NCBI RefSeq assembly: GCF_000012725.1
Contig: NC_007406.1
Location: 186,001 to 250,000, forward strand
DNA: 64,000 nucleotides
Source: Nitrobacter winogradskyi Nb-255
Lineage (GTDB): Bacteria > Pseudomonadota > Alphaproteobacteria > Rhizobiales > Xanthobacteraceae
Direction of reading: 5' to 3'
Part shown: one piece after another, positions 26,937-36,959 of the stretch
Layout: each line of letters begins with the position of its first letter
How positions within the stretch are numbered: the first letter of the stretch is position 1
Notes under the pieces: model-generated
Databases searched by the model: none
The model's input: only the letters and a program-made list of their open reading frames with translations
What the model was told of the DNA's origin: nothing
Position numbers and translations under genes: made by a program

Positions 26937-27082
26937 GAGCTTTTTCAAGCGAAGCAGAATCCGGTTCGCTTGAAAAAGCTATAGAGCATGATCCGATTCA
27001 ACGTGATCGGATCATGCTCTAGAAATGGTTGTCTGGTCGCATTTTCTTGCGGCGAACCGGTATCCACTTCGCCGGAAATCTA
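26937..27082. repeat. Composite intergenic repeat, modules C'-B-A
   Basis: Three palindromic units lie in tandem: a short C-like unit (agctttttcaagcgaagc...ttcgcttgaaaaagctatag, 26937-26983), module B (gcatgatccgattca...tgatcggatcatgc, 26983-27020) and module A (27021-27080). The last unit reaches the TAG stop codon of pdeM. Confidence 0.8.
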
Positions 27083-27805
27083 ACAGCAACGCGAGGCCGC
27101 GATCGCGTGCAGGCGGCTATGGCCAAGCACATGCGCCGTGAAATCGGCCGAGAAGATTCTGGCGAACGCCCCGTTTCGAATGCTCAGGCCTCCCGCGAAA
27201 GCGCCGAACGCCGGCATCACCATGCGCGCGCCGTCGCTGGCGAAACAACGCCGCTCCATCGAACGGCCTCGCGCCGAGACCCGCGCCTTGGGATGCAGAT
27301 GGCCCGCGATTTCGCCGAAAGCGCCCGTCGGCTCATGACGAAACACAATCCCGCCGATCTCCCATTCGGTTGCGACAAGGCCACCGAGGCCGGACGGCGG
27401 CGCCGGATCGTGGTTACCCGAAATCCAGATCCAGCGGCGACCTGCCTGCAAACCCGACAGCGCCTCGCGATCCCGCGCGCACAGACGGTTGTGGGCGTCG
27501 CGATCGTGAAAACTGTCGCCAAGCGCGATCACGGTGCGCGGATCGAAGCGCCGGATGACGGCGGCGAGCCGGTCGAGCGTCGCTACCGTATCATAGGGCG
27601 GCAGCAGCACGCCGCGCATCGCGAAGCTCGATCCCTTTTCCAGATGAAGGTCGGAGACGACGAGCAGGCGCTCCCGTTCCCAGAACAACGCGCCCGAAAG
27701 ATCGGCGGCGAAATCCGCGCCCGCTACGGTAACGGCGGCAACGCGGCTCATCTGCTCTTCCCAGGGAGGAAGCGCGTCACGTGCACAGCGATTCAGATCC
27801 GGCAT
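27080..27805 (-). CDS. pdeM: Ligase-associated DNA damage response endonuclease PdeM
   Basis: PdeM is a calcineurin-like metallophosphoesterase with DNA endonuclease activity, found in a bacterial repair cluster with a DNA ligase, an exonuclease and an Lhr-type helicase. The 241-residue protein has all metal-binding blocks: VVSDLHLEKGS, ALGDSFHDRD, ISGNHDPAP and AGHLHPKA. ATG at 27805 lies 7 bases after the helicase stop, so the two are co-transcribed. The TAG stop abuts a repeat (TAGATTTCCGGCG), so the extreme C-terminus (ASRCC) may be repeat-determined. Confidence 0.9.
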   Translation of the reverse strand: MPDLNRCARDALPPWEEQMSRVAAVTVAGADFAADLSGALFWERERLLVVSDLHLEKGSSFAMRGVLLPPYDTVATLDRLAAVIRRFDPRTVIALGDSFHDRDAHNRLCARDREALSGLQAGRRWIWISGNHDPAPPSGLGGLVATEWEIGGIVFRHEPTGAFGEIAGHLHPKARVSARGRSMERRCFASDGARMVMPAFGAFAGGLSIRNGAFARIFSADFTAHVLGHSRLHAIAASRCC

Positions 27806-27812
27806 GATCAAC

Positions 27813-30320
27813 TCATGTTCCCGTCGCCTCGCGGACGAGTTGCTCGGCGGCTTCGGCCAGCAATTCGTCCGACGCTTCGCCATAGACCGTCTCCCGCCCG
27901 ATCCCCAGCATGACGGGCACAGCGAGCGGCGAAATGCGATCGAGCGGCTTGTGAACGATCCGTCCCCTGATCCGCGCCAGCATATCGCCGAGGCGGCGGA
28001 TATCCAGCAACCCCGTCGCTGCATCCGCCCGCGCGGCACGCAGCAGCACATGGTCGGGCTGATGCTTGCGCAGCACGTCATAGACGAGATCGGTGGAGAA
28101 CAGAACCTGCCGCCGGCTCTTCTCCGCTCCGGTGAAACGGCGGGCGATCAGGCCCGAAATGATCGCGCAACTGCGGAAGGTGCGTTTCATCAACGCGGAT
28201 TCCGCAAGCCACGCTTCCAGATCATCCCCCAGCATGTCCGGATCGAACAGAGCGTCGAGATTGAGCCGCCCCTGCCGGATCATCGACGAGGGATCGCCGA
28301 GCATCCATACCGCGAGCGCATATTCATTGGCGACGAAGCCAAGCGGCCGCGCCCGCGCGCGTTCCAATCGCCGCGTCAGCAACATGCCGAGGGTCTGGTG
28401 CGCAAGCCGTCCCTCGAACGGATAGCAGACCAGATAATGCTTGCCGGCGCGCGGAAAGGTTTCGACGATCATCTCGCGGGCATGCGGCACGCGTGAGAAC
28501 CGCGACTGCAATTTCAACCATTCGCGCACCTGATCCGGCAGGCCGCGCCATGCGCGCTCGTCGTCGAGCAGGCGGCGAACGCGTTCGGCCAGATAGGTCG
28601 AGAGCGGAAACTTGCCCCCCATGTAAGACGGCACCTTCGGGCTCTCGTCGCTGGCGCGTGAAACATAGACCTGATCCTCGGCCAGCGCCTCAAAGCGCAC
28701 GATCTCACCGCCGAACACGAAGGTGTCGCCGGTCACGAGCCCCTCGATGAAGTATTCCTCGATCTCCCCGAGCATCCGGCCGCCGCGTGCGATCGCGCCG
28801 GTAGGACCCTTACCGCCACCGTGCCGCGAGCGCACCAGCCTCACCTTCAGCATCGCCTCCTCGACGATGGTGCCGACATTGAGGCGGTAGCTCTGCCGCG
28901 CGCGCGGATTGGCGATGCGCCATCGCCCCGCTTCGTCCTGCCTGATGCGGGCGAAGCGTTCATAGCTCTTCAGAGCGTAGCCGCCGGTGGCGACGAAGTC
29001 GATCACGTCGTCGAAATCGGCGCGCGCCAGCGCCGCATAGGGGGCCGCGGTCCTCACTTCCTCGTAAAGGTCATCGGCGTGGAACGGCGCGCCGCAGGCG
29101 CGACCCATCACATGCTGCGCAAGAACATCGAGCGCGCCGGTGCGCAGCGGCGGCGTGTCCTGCGCGTTCTCGTTGACCGCATCGATGGCGGCGCGGCATT
29201 CCAGCACTTCAAATCGATTGGCCGGCACCAGAACCGCGCGCGAGGCTTCATCAAGACGATGATTGGCGCGGCCGATCCGCTGCATCAGCCGCGACGCGCC
29301 CTTGGGCGCACCGATGTTGATGACGAGATCGACATCGCCCCAATCGACCCCGAGATCGAGCGAGGAGGTGCAGACCACGCCGCGAAGCCTGCCGGCCGTC
29401 ATCGCCTGCTCCACCTTGCGGCGCTGCGCGACATCGAGCGAGCCGTGATGCAGCGCGATGGCGAGGCCGTCGTCGTTGATGCGCCAGAGATCCTGAAACA
29501 ACATCTCGGCCTGGCTCCGGGTGTTGACGAACACCAGCGTCGTCCTGTTGCGCCTGATGAGATCATAGACCTCGGTCAGCGCATGGCGCGCCGAATGCCC
29601 CGCCCACGGCAGTCGTTCGCTCGTGTCGAGCATCTCGACAACCGGGGCGGCGGCGCCGTCGGCCTCGACGATGTCGGCCGAAACGGCTTTGTCTCGCGAC
29701 TGCGGCGCCAGAAATCGCGCCAGCGCGTGTGGATCGGCCACCGTCGCCGACAGGCCGGTCGTGCGCATTCGCGGCGCGAGCCGCCACAGCCGAGCCAATG
29801 CCAACGACAACAGATCGCCTCGCTTCGAAATCGCCAGCGCATGCAGTTCATCGAGCACGACGCGCCGCAACGATGAGAACAGAAAGGGCGCGTCGTCGGA
29901 GGCGAGCAGCAGCGCGATCTGTTCGGGGGTGGTCAGCAGGATGTCCGGTGGGTAGCGCCGCTGCCGCTGCCGCCGCGACACCGGCGTGTCGCCGGTGCGG
30001 GTCTCGACCCGGATCGGCAGATTCATTTCCGCGATCGGAGTCTCCAGATTGCGGGCGATATCGACCGCCAGCGCCTTCAACGGGGAAATATAGAGCGTGT
30101 GAAGGTGCTTCTCCTTGCCTGAGATTTCCACCAGCGTCGGCAGGAATCCGGCCAGCGTCTTGCCCGCGCCGGTGGGGGCGATCAGCAGCGCCGAGCGGCC
30201 GGCGCGAGCCTTTCGCAGCAACGCCAACTGGTGGGCGCGAGGCGACCATCGCCGCGCCGCGAACCAGCGCAGAAAGCCCTCCGGCAGCAAAGGCTGCGTT
30301 TCGCGATCAGCGATTTCCAC
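27813..30320 (-). CDS. Ligase-associated DNA damage response DEXH-box helicase (Lhr-like)
   Basis: The 835-residue superfamily 2 helicase has Walker A APTGAGKTLAGFL (about residues 47-59), DEXH motif as VVLDELHAL, motif III GLSATVADP and motif VI LMQRIGRANHR, followed by a winged-helix and a C-terminal Lhr-specific domain. The size is that of the ligase-associated family rather than the roughly 1500-residue Lhr of E. coli. It forms an operon with pdeM. The partner exonuclease and ATP-dependent ligase are not in this window. It is divergent from the outer membrane protein gene. Confidence 0.92.
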   Translation of the reverse strand: MEIADRETQPLLPEGFLRWFAARRWSPRAHQLALLRKARAGRSALLIAPTGAGKTLAGFLPTLVEISGKEKHLHTLYISPLKALAVDIARNLETPIAEMNLPIRVETRTGDTPVSRRQRQRRYPPDILLTTPEQIALLLASDDAPFLFSSLRRVVLDELHALAISKRGDLLSLALARLWRLAPRMRTTGLSATVADPHALARFLAPQSRDKAVSADIVEADGAAAPVVEMLDTSERLPWAGHSARHALTEVYDLIRRNRTTLVFVNTRSQAEMLFQDLWRINDDGLAIALHHGSLDVAQRRKVEQAMTAGRLRGVVCTSSLDLGVDWGDVDLVINIGAPKGASRLMQRIGRANHRLDEASRAVLVPANRFEVLECRAAIDAVNENAQDTPPLRTGALDVLAQHVMGRACGAPFHADDLYEEVRTAAPYAALARADFDDVIDFVATGGYALKSYERFARIRQDEAGRWRIANPRARQSYRLNVGTIVEEAMLKVRLVRSRHGGGKGPTGAIARGGRMLGEIEEYFIEGLVTGDTFVFGGEIVRFEALAEDQVYVSRASDESPKVPSYMGGKFPLSTYLAERVRRLLDDERAWRGLPDQVREWLKLQSRFSRVPHAREMIVETFPRAGKHYLVCYPFEGRLAHQTLGMLLTRRLERARARPLGFVANEYALAVWMLGDPSSMIRQGRLNLDALFDPDMLGDDLEAWLAESALMKRTFRSCAIISGLIARRFTGAEKSRRQVLFSTDLVYDVLRKHQPDHVLLRAARADAATGLLDIRRLGDMLARIRGRIVHKPLDRISPLAVPVMLGIGRETVYGEASDELLAEAAEQLVREATGT

Positions 30321-30695
30321 GCTGCAAGAGGTAGGCCGTCCCGCCCGTCCGGTCGAGTTTCGGATGTGCCAAGCGGGTGCCGGTTCGCGTGAAGAAAGCG
30401 CTTCGAGTCACAATCTGAGGTTGCATTTGTGATTCTACCAGGAGCTATAAGGTCCGGCGTGCGGAACGACGGCGAATCAGCGAGCACCCGTTCACTGTCC
30501 GGAACAGGCTTCGGCAGCTCCGGGAGACAGCGGCAGAACCGCGCCGGTATCCGGCGTCGCCACGCAAGGCGCTGATTTTCGCGAGATTTTCGGCTTCACG
30601 GTATCATTCCCGGCGGGTGTGGCCACCGAACCACAGACAAGTTTCCCATCGAAGGGTACAGTCTCCGGGTCATTTGCAGACGGGGACTATCCACA
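30321..30695. other. Divergent promoter region, helicase / OMP gene
   Basis: This 375-bp gap holds no gene or repeat module. It should contain promoters for both flanking genes; TTGCAT near 30423 and TATAAG near 30448 are suggestive for the OMP side, but the spacing of about 19 is poor. Confidence 0.35.
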
Positions 30696-32057
30696 ATGAA
30701 AAAAATTCTGCTCGGCGTTCTGCTGGCCAGCACCGCGATGAGCGCCCAGGCGGCGGATCTCGCGCCTCGGCCCTATACCAAGGCTCCGCCGATAGCCCCG
30801 GTCTATGACTGGACAGGTCTTTATGTCGGCGTGAACGCCGGCCTCGGGCTTGGCCGCAATCGTGCCGTGCATGATTTTGGCGTCGGGGCTATTTCGACCC
30901 ATCTGCAGCCGCTCGGCGCGGTCGGAGGCGGCCAGATCGGCTACAACTGGCAGACCAACTCGTTCTTCGGCCCGCTCGTGTTCGGCATCGAAGCCGACAT
31001 TCAGGGCGCCGACATGACCGACAACCGGACCAATTTTGCCGGTTTGCTGCAGTATAACCAGCGGCTCGACTGGTTCGGCACGGCGCGCGGACGCGTCGGC
31101 CTGATCAACGGTCCGATGCTGACTTATGTCACCGGCGGCTGGGCTTATGGTCACGTTGGCACCACCGTTATTCAAGGCGGCGTGCCGTTCGCGTTCAGCG
31201 GCGGTCGCAACGGCTGGACCTTTGGCAGCGGCGTCGAAGCCGCGCTCGGCGGCAACTGGACCGGCAAGATCGAATACCTTTATCTCGATTTCGGTAACCG
31301 CACCGATTCCTTCGCCGGTCAAGCGCTGCGTTCGGAGATGCGCGAGAACATCTTCCGCGCCGGCCTGAACTATCGCTTCGGCGCCAGCAACCCGTACGCA
31401 CCGGTTGCCACCGCCAACTGGAACGGCCTGTATCTCGGCGGCAATGTCGGCGGCGGCGTCGGCCGCAACCGCACCACCATCTCCAATCCGGCCGGCAACC
31501 TCGCCCAGTTCAATCTCGCACCCGACGGTTTCGTCGGTGGCGGCCAGATCGGCTACAACTGGCAGGCCGGGAATATCGTCCTGGGTCTCGAGACCGACTT
31601 CCAGGGCGCGACCCTGCAGGACAACAAGACCTGCATCGGCTGCGTGCCCGGCGCCTCGTTCGATTTCAATTCGAAGCTGCAGTGGTTCGGCACCGTGCGC
31701 GGCCGTCTCGGCTACGCCGTCGGAAACTCGATGTTCTACGCCACGGGCGGTTTCGCCTATGGCAACATCAGGACCGCGCTCAACACGCCGCTCAATAATT
31801 TCAACTTCTCCAATACCCGCACCGGCTATGCGGTGGGCGGTGGCATCGAGACCCCGCTCCCGATGGTCAACCTGTTCGGCGGCCCCCTGTTCGGCCCGAA
31901 CTGGACCTCGACGACCGAATACCTCTTCGTCGACCTCGGCCGATCGAGCTTCAACATCGGTGGCGGGCCGAACGTGCTGACGACCGGCGCGCAGGAGCAC
32001 ATCTTCCGCACCGGCCTGAACTATCACTTCAATATCCCGTTGGCTCCGAGCTACTGA
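30696..32057 (+). CDS. Outer membrane beta-barrel protein with two tandem barrel units
   Basis: The 453-residue protein has a signal peptide (MKKILLGVLLASTAMSAQAA) and then two homologous halves. Half 1 begins YDWTGLYVGVNAGLGLGRNR and half 2 begins ANWNGLYLGGNVGGGVGRNR; each contains VGGGQIGYNWQ, a WFGTxRGRxG strand and ends with HIFRTGLNYHF or NIFRAGLNYRF, the typical outer-membrane C-terminal strand. Single-barrel relatives (Omp25/RopB-like) have about 210-280 residues. An internal terminal strand at about residues 222-229 suggests either two barrels or one enlarged barrel. GGGGA precedes the ATG; an intrinsic terminator follows. Confidence 0.9.
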   Translation: MKKILLGVLLASTAMSAQAADLAPRPYTKAPPIAPVYDWTGLYVGVNAGLGLGRNRAVHDFGVGAISTHLQPLGAVGGGQIGYNWQTNSFFGPLVFGIEADIQGADMTDNRTNFAGLLQYNQRLDWFGTARGRVGLINGPMLTYVTGGWAYGHVGTTVIQGGVPFAFSGGRNGWTFGSGVEAALGGNWTGKIEYLYLDFGNRTDSFAGQALRSEMRENIFRAGLNYRFGASNPYAPVATANWNGLYLGGNVGGGVGRNRTTISNPAGNLAQFNLAPDGFVGGGQIGYNWQAGNIVLGLETDFQGATLQDNKTCIGCVPGASFDFNSKLQWFGTVRGRLGYAVGNSMFYATGGFAYGNIRTALNTPLNNFNFSNTRTGYAVGGGIETPLPMVNLFGGPLFGPNWTSTTEYLFVDLGRSSFNIGGGPNVLTTGAQEHIFRTGLNYHFNIPLAPSY

Positions 32058-32127
32058 CCGTAACAGCCAGGGATGGGGTTTTCGAAACCCTGTGGCCTGA
32101 CGGGATAAAACTCTGGGGGAGTGGGCA

Positions 32128-32160
32128 AGAAAGCCGCATCGCATCGCGATGCGGCTTTCT
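32128..32160 (+). terminator. Intrinsic terminator of the OMP gene
   Basis: AGAAAGCCGCATCG at 32128-32141 pairs with CGATGCGGCTTTCT at 32147-32160 around a 5-base loop; a T-rich tail (tttcttc) overlaps the end. It lies 70 bases after the stop. Confidence 0.85.
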
Positions 32161-32551
32161 TCATGAGCGGCCGTCGCGAGAAGAGGATCTGACCATAACG
32201 TCTCGCCTCACGATCCGCCGATGCGGCATCGATCGGTTTATGCGCGCGGCGCTTCGAGATGATCGGCGCCCGCCCCTGCGTCGGCCTTAAATTCGGCCCG
32301 CCGGCTCGTAGCTTTGATGATACGGCTCACACTCAACGAGGGCTGCGCAACATCGCCGAAGAAACGACGCGGAATACCGCGCTGACAGCACCCGTTCCGA
32401 CCGGAGTCCCATTCCCCGCTCCGGGAGGATGATCCCGGAATTTCCTCGCCGCGACCGGCCGCCGCACTTGCGCGCCCTGATACGGAATTCCCATGTTCTG
32501 GATGCCGGCCACAATTCCGGCGAGCGTTCGACGAGTCTTTCGAGGAATCCG
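32161..32551. other. Gene-free stretch before htpX
   Basis: The 390 bases between the terminator and htpX hold no repeat module and no supported gene. The htpX promoter should lie here; I could not identify clear boxes. Confidence 0.35.
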
Positions 32552-33475
32552 ATGAATTATTTTCGTACTGCGATCCTGCTGGCGGGCCTCACCGGCCTGT
32601 TCATGGGCGTGGGCTATCTGATCGGCGGCGCCAGCGGCGCGACGATCGCGCTCGTCGTCGCGGCCGCGACCAACCTCTTCGCCTATTGGAACTCCGACCG
32701 CATGGTGCTGTCGATGTATGGCGCACATGAGGTCGACCCCGGAACCGCGCCCGACCTGCACCGGCTGGTGGCCGAGTTGGCTTCGCGCGCCGGCCTGCCG
32801 ATGCCGCGGGTGTTCGTCATGGACAATCCGCAGCCCAACGCGTTCGCCACCGGCCGCAATCCGGAGAATGCCGCCGTGGCGGTGACGACGGGGCTCATGC
32901 AGTCGCTGAGCCGCGAGGAACTGGCCGGCGTGATCGCGCATGAGCTTGCCCACATCAAGCATCACGACACGCTGCTGATGACCATTACCGCAACCATCGC
33001 CGGCGCGATCTCGATGCTGGCGCAATTCGGCATGTTCTTCGGCGGCAACCGCGACAATCACGGCCCCGGCATCATCGGCTCACTGGCGATGATGATCCTC
33101 GCGCCGTTCGGAGCCATGCTGGTGCAGATGGCGATCAGCCGCACGCGCGAATACGCCGCCGACGAAATGGGCGCTCGCATCTGCGGCCAGCCGATGTGGC
33201 TTGCCTCGGCGCTGGCCAGGATCGAGAATGCCGCGCATCAGGTACCAAACATGGAGGCGGAACGCGCGCCCGCGACCGCGCACATGTTCATCATCAACCC
33301 GCTGTCGGGGCGCGGCATGGACAACCTGTTCGCGACCCATCCCTCGACTGAAAACCGCATCGCGGCATTGCAGAGGCTCGCCGGACAGTCCGGCGGTGGT
33401 CTTGCCCCGGGCGGCCCGCCGCCCGACCCGAGCAGCCCCTGGAACAAGGGTTCTCGCCGCGGTCCATGGGGTTGA
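32552..33475 (+). CDS. htpX: Membrane zinc metalloprotease HtpX
   Basis: HtpX degrades misfolded inner-membrane proteins, complementing FtsH. The 307-residue protein has two N-terminal hydrophobic segments (residues 5-50), the zinc site [14 protein letters not shown] (His, Glu, His) at about residues 127-140, two further hydrophobic segments (about 145-200) and the third zinc ligand Glu in [10 protein letters not shown]. The start ATG has GAGGAA at the proper distance; the upstream in-frame sequence has no family resemblance. The tail is Gly/Pro-rich. Confidence 0.95.
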   Translation: MNYFRTAILLAGLTGLFMGVGYLIGGASGATIALVVAAATNLFAYWNSDRMVLSMYGAHEVDPGTAPDLHRLVAELASRAGLPMPRVFVMDNPQPNAFATGRNPENAAVAVTTGLMQSLSREELAGVIAHELAHIKHHDTLLMTITATIAGAISMLAQFGMFFGGNRDNHGPGIIGSLAMMILAPFGAMLVQMAISRTREYAADEMGARICGQPMWLASALARIENAAHQVPNMEAERAPATAHMFIINPLSGRGMDNLFATHPSTENRIAALQRLAGQSGGGLAPGGPPPDPSSPWNKGSRRGPWG

Positions 33476-33619
33476 AGGTGCCAGCAGGGTCGTGACCCGC
33501 GAGCGAGCGCCAGCATGGCGCGCCTAACATGCGCTCTCGGCGCATCGACCCGCCCGATCGATCAATCGCATCTTCCACGTGGCGCCGCTCGCCTGTCAGT
33601 CTGACAAGACAATGACCTC

Positions 33620-33656
33620 AGAGCCTGATCCGATTCAACTTGATCGGATCAGGCTT
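33620..33656. repeat. Intergenic repeat, module B
   Basis: A single palindromic unit: agcctgatccgattcaact paired with ttgatcggatcaggct. Related copies are at 26983-27020 and 50030-50066. It lies in the 313-bp gap between htpX and the lipoprotein gene; the rest of that gap shows nothing else. Confidence 0.75.
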
Positions 33657-33788
33657 CCAGGTTGGGTAAGGGGAAAATTCGTGGCGGACATGATCCCTTT
33701 GTTTTGGTTAACTGTGCGCCGGCATTATGGTTGATTCCCCTGCTGACCAGATTGTGCTCGGACCTGTCCGGATGGGTCCGCTGCAAGG

Positions 33789-35012
33789 ATGATGATGAAA
33801 GACCCCTTCGCCCCAAAACCTGAGCGTCACGGCCCCACGCGGCGAACCGCGCTGGGCCTTGTCGTGGGTGCGCCCCTGCTCGGCGCCTGCTCGGGAGTCC
33901 AGCAAACACTGACCAACGGTTTTTCCAGTCCCCCCGGTTCTTCTCCGCAGCCCGAGTCGACCGCGGGGCCCCAGCAGGGAGCCACAATCGGCACCGGCCA
34001 GGTCAAGGTCGGCCTGATCCTACCACTGTCGGCGGCAGGCAATGCGAGCATTGCGGCGCAGTCGATGCGGAATGCGGCGGAGATGGCGCTGTCGGAATTC
34101 CAAAATCCGAACGTCCAGGTGCTGGTCAAGGACGCGGCAGGCACGGCGAGGGGTGCGCAGCAGGGGGCTCAACAGGCGCTCGACGAAGGGGCCGAAATCA
34201 TTCTCGGCCCGCTATTTGCTGCGTCGGTCCCGGGGGTCGCCCAGGTGGCGCGAACCCGCGGTGTTTCGGTGATCGCGTTTTCAACGGATTCGAGCATTGC
34301 GGGCAGAGGCGTCTATCTTCTGAGTTTTCTTCCTGAATCGGACGTCACCCGGATCGTCGAATACGCGGCGAGCACCGGAAAGCGCTCGTTTGCCGCGATG
34401 GTGCCCGAGAACGCCTACGGCAATGTCGTGGAGGCGGCCTTCAAGCAGACGGTTGGCCGTCGCGGCGGGCGGATCGCCGCATTCGAGAAATACGGCTCCG
34501 ATCGCGCCAGCGCCGCGCGGAACGTTGCACAGTCGCTCCGCTCGGCCGACGCGCTGCTGATCGCCGATGATGGCGATACGGTGGTTTCGGTCGCCGCCGC
34601 GCTCACGGCGGCGGGCGCGAATCTGCGCAACGTCCAGCTTCTCGGCACCGGGCTGTGGGACAATCCTCGCGTGTTCTCCAGCACGACACTGCACGGGGGG
34701 CTCTATGCCGCTCCAGATCCGGCGGGCTTCCGCGCCTTCGCAGGCCGCTACCGCACCAAGTTCGGCGGTGAGCCGGTGCGTACGGCGACCCTTGCCTATG
34801 ATGCGGTCGCGCTGGTGGCGGCTCTCGCCCGTACTCAGGGATCGCAGCGCTTCGCGGCGGAAACGCTGACCAACGCCTCCGGCTTTGCCGGCATCGACGG
34901 CTTGTTTCGATTCCGTTCCGACGGCACCAATCAGCGCGGCCTCGCCGTCATGCGCGTCGCATCCGGCGGCGGCCAGTCAGTGGCAGGCTCGCCAAAAAGT
35001 TTTGGCGCCTGA
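33789..35012 (+). CDS. Penicillin-binding protein activator (LpoA/LppC-like lipoprotein)
   Basis: The 407-residue protein has a Tat-like or basic N-terminus (PTRRTALGLVVGAP) and a lipobox LLGACSG with the lipidated Cys near residue 34. It then has a periplasmic-binding-protein fold starting KVGLILPLSAAGNASIAAQ, with LGPLFAASVPGVAQVARTRG and VPENAYGNVV typical of the LpoA C-terminal/type-1 substrate-binding family. LpoA-type proteins activate peptidoglycan polymerases from the outer membrane; in Alphaproteobacteria the activity is inferred from homology. The C-terminal codons form a CGCCAAAA/TTTTGGCG inverted repeat, which may act as part of a terminator. Confidence 0.82.
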   Translation: MMMKDPFAPKPERHGPTRRTALGLVVGAPLLGACSGVQQTLTNGFSSPPGSSPQPESTAGPQQGATIGTGQVKVGLILPLSAAGNASIAAQSMRNAAEMALSEFQNPNVQVLVKDAAGTARGAQQGAQQALDEGAEIILGPLFAASVPGVAQVARTRGVSVIAFSTDSSIAGRGVYLLSFLPESDVTRIVEYAASTGKRSFAAMVPENAYGNVVEAAFKQTVGRRGGRIAAFEKYGSDRASAARNVAQSLRSADALLIADDGDTVVSVAAALTAAGANLRNVQLLGTGLWDNPRVFSSTTLHGGLYAAPDPAGFRAFAGRYRTKFGGEPVRTATLAYDAVALVAALARTQGSQRFAAETLTNASGFAGIDGLFRFRSDGTNQRGLAVMRVASGGGQSVAGSPKSFGA

Positions 35013-35025
35013 TCCGGATTGTTAT

Positions 35026-35165
35026 GAAGCGCGGTCTTCACGCCAACCGGTATCCAGCCTCGGGTCAAGCTCGAGGACATGCTCCGCTCGAAAAGGCTAT
35101 AGCCTTAACTTTTTGATCGAGCATGATCCCGAAAACCGGTTTCCAATTTTCGGGATCATGCTCTA
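35026..35165. repeat. Composite intergenic repeat, modules C-E
   Basis: Module C (35026-35102, agcctcgggtcaagctcgag core) is followed by module E (35119-35165), a near-perfect palindrome gagcatgatcccgaaaacc / ttttcgggatcatgctc. The last three bases of module E (cta) are the TAG stop codon of hemW on the minus strand. Confidence 0.8.
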
Positions 35166-36329
35166 TGCGGCGAGATCGGCCACCACGGCATCGAGGACGG
35201 GGAAGCCATCCTGCGTGACGCGCAAACGGCCGTCGGTGCTGATCATGATCGCGCCTTCGTCACGGAGGATCGCGATGCGCCGGGGATCAAGAGAGCGGCC
35301 CGACAGCGCCGCGTAGCGCCGCGGATCGATGCCCTCGCGCAAGCGCAGTCCCATGAGCAGGAATTCGTCGGCGCGCTCTTCGCTGTTCAACGGGTCATCG
35401 GCGACAATTCCGTTGCCGTTCGCCTCGACGCGCATGAGCCAGGCTTCGGGCCGCTTCTCGGTGGCGATGGCGTGCCTGACGCCGTCGATGTCGAGGCGAC
35501 CGTGCGCTCCGGGGCCGATGCCCGCATATTCCTGACCGCGCCAGTAGACCAGATTGTGCCGGCATTCCGCGCCCGGCCGCGCATGGTTCGAGATCTCGTA
35601 AGCGGGCAGGCCATGACGCGCGCAGACGTCCTGCGTGACGTCGTACAAGTCTCGCGCCATCGCCTCATCGGGGGTCTTGAGCTTCCCCGCCGCATGCAGG
35701 TCGAAAAACGGCGTCCCCGCTTCGATCGTCAATTGATAGAGCGACAGATGCTCCGCCGCCTCCGAGATCGCGCGCTGCAACTCCCCGGCCCACATCGCCG
35801 GTGTCTGGTCCGGACGCGCATAGATCAGATCGAAGGAATAGCGATCGAAGACCGAGCGCGCGATCGCAACCGCATCCTGCGCCTCGCGCGCCGTGTGCAG
35901 CCGACCGAGCGCCTTCAGCGAGGAATCGTCGAGCGCCTGCACCCCGAGCGAGACCCGATTGACGCCCGCGGCGCGGTAGCCGCGGAATCGTGTGGCCTCC
36001 ACGCTGGTCGGATTGGCTTCCAGCGTGACCTCGACGTCATCGGCAACGCTCCAATGCTTTCCGATTGCGTCGAGAATGGCGCCCACGGTCTGCGGCCGCA
36101 TCAGGGACGGCGTGCCGCCGCCGAGGAAAATCGAGGACACCGTGCGTCCGCGCGAGCGGGCCGCCGTGGTCTCGATCTCGCGCGCGAAAGCCCGTGTAAA
36201 GCGTTCTTCATCGATCGGCGCGTGGCGCACGTGACTGTTGAAATCGCAATACGGACACTTCGACAGGCAGAACGGCCAGTGGATGTAAACGCCGAACGCA
36301 GCGGCCGGATCAGCGGGGCTCAAGGGCAA
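35163..36329 (-). CDS. hemW: Radical SAM family heme chaperone HemW
   Basis: HemW binds heme and a 4Fe-4S cluster and delivers heme to respiratory enzymes; it was long misannotated as oxygen-independent coproporphyrinogen oxidase. The 388-residue protein has [19 protein letters not shown] with Cys21, Cys25 and Cys28 and the family [10 protein letters not shown] block. The fourth Cys that marks true HemN is absent after CDF, consistent with HemW. It overlaps rdgB by 20 bp in the rph-rdgB-hemW run. The TAG stop is part of a module E repeat (TAGAGCATGATCCC). Confidence 0.92.
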   Translation of the reverse strand: MPLSPADPAAAFGVYIHWPFCLSKCPYCDFNSHVRHAPIDEERFTRAFAREIETTAARSRGRTVSSIFLGGGTPSLMRPQTVGAILDAIGKHWSVADDVEVTLEANPTSVEATRFRGYRAAGVNRVSLGVQALDDSSLKALGRLHTAREAQDAVAIARSVFDRYSFDLIYARPDQTPAMWAGELQRAISEAAEHLSLYQLTIEAGTPFFDLHAAGKLKTPDEAMARDLYDVTQDVCARHGLPAYEISNHARPGAECRHNLVYWRGQEYAGIGPGAHGRLDIDGVRHAIATEKRPEAWLMRVEANGNGIVADDPLNSEERADEFLLMGLRLREGIDPRRYAALSGRSLDPRRIAILRDEGAIMISTDGRLRVTQDGFPVLDAVVADLAA

Positions 36330-36945
36330 TCTCCGCCAGTTTCACGAATGCGCGGGCGCGATGCGACAGGCCAAGACCGCGCGGCGGAAGCCCATGCTTC
36401 TCGATGCCGGCCATCTCGCCGAAGGTGCGGCCGTGCCCGTCCGGCAGAAATACCGGATCATAGCCGAAACCGGCCGTGCCCCGCGGCGGCCAGACCAGCG
36501 TGCCGTCCACGCGGCCTTCGACTTCCTGGAGATGGCCGTCCGGCCACGCGACGCAGAGCGCCGAAATGAAGTGAGCCTTACGCTGGTCCGCGCTGGTCGC
36601 GCCGCGCTCCTGCAGAAGGCGCTCGATCCGCGCCATCGCCGCGGAAAAATCCGCAGGTTTGCCGGCCCATCGTGCGGAGTGGATGCCCGGCGCGCCGTCG
36701 AGCGCATCGACGACCAGGCCGGAATCATCGGCAAAGGCCGGAAGCTTTGCGCTCAGGGCAGCAGAGGTCGCCTTGATCCGGGCATTGGCGCGGAAATCCT
36801 CGCCTGTTTCCTCAGGCTCGTCGAGACCGAGTTCGCCCGCGGAGACCGCTTCGACGCCATAAGGCGCAAGCAGCTCGCGGATCTCGGCGAGCTTGCCGGG
36901 ATTGTGGGTGGCGATCACGAGCTTGCCGGCGATTCGACGATGCAT
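36310..36945 (-). CDS. rdgB: Non-canonical purine NTP pyrophosphatase (RdgB/HAM1)
   Basis: RdgB hydrolyses ITP, dITP and XTP to keep deaminated purines out of nucleic acids. The 211-residue protein has [15 protein letters not shown] near the N-terminus, [20 protein letters not shown] in the centre and [11 protein letters not shown] and LSHRARAF near the end, all family signatures. The ATG at 36945 places the first strand at the usual distance; the in-frame upstream extension to 37032 runs through repeat-like sequence. It is co-directional with rph upstream and overlaps hemW. Confidence 0.94.
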   Translation of the reverse strand: MHRRIAGKLVIATHNPGKLAEIRELLAPYGVEAVSAGELGLDEPEETGEDFRANARIKATSAALSAKLPAFADDSGLVVDALDGAPGIHSARWAGKPADFSAAMARIERLLQERGATSADQRKAHFISALCVAWPDGHLQEVEGRVDGTLVWPPRGTAGFGYDPVFLPDGHGRTFGEMAGIEKHGLPPRGLGLSHRARAFVKLAEIALEPR

Positions 36946-36959
36946 GACCGATCGGACTT

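Noticed and set aside
35163-36329. HemN (coproporphyrinogen III dehydrogenase) for the radical SAM gene
   Set aside because: The Cys pattern [10 protein letters not shown] lacks the fourth Cys of HemN and the length of 388 fits HemW.
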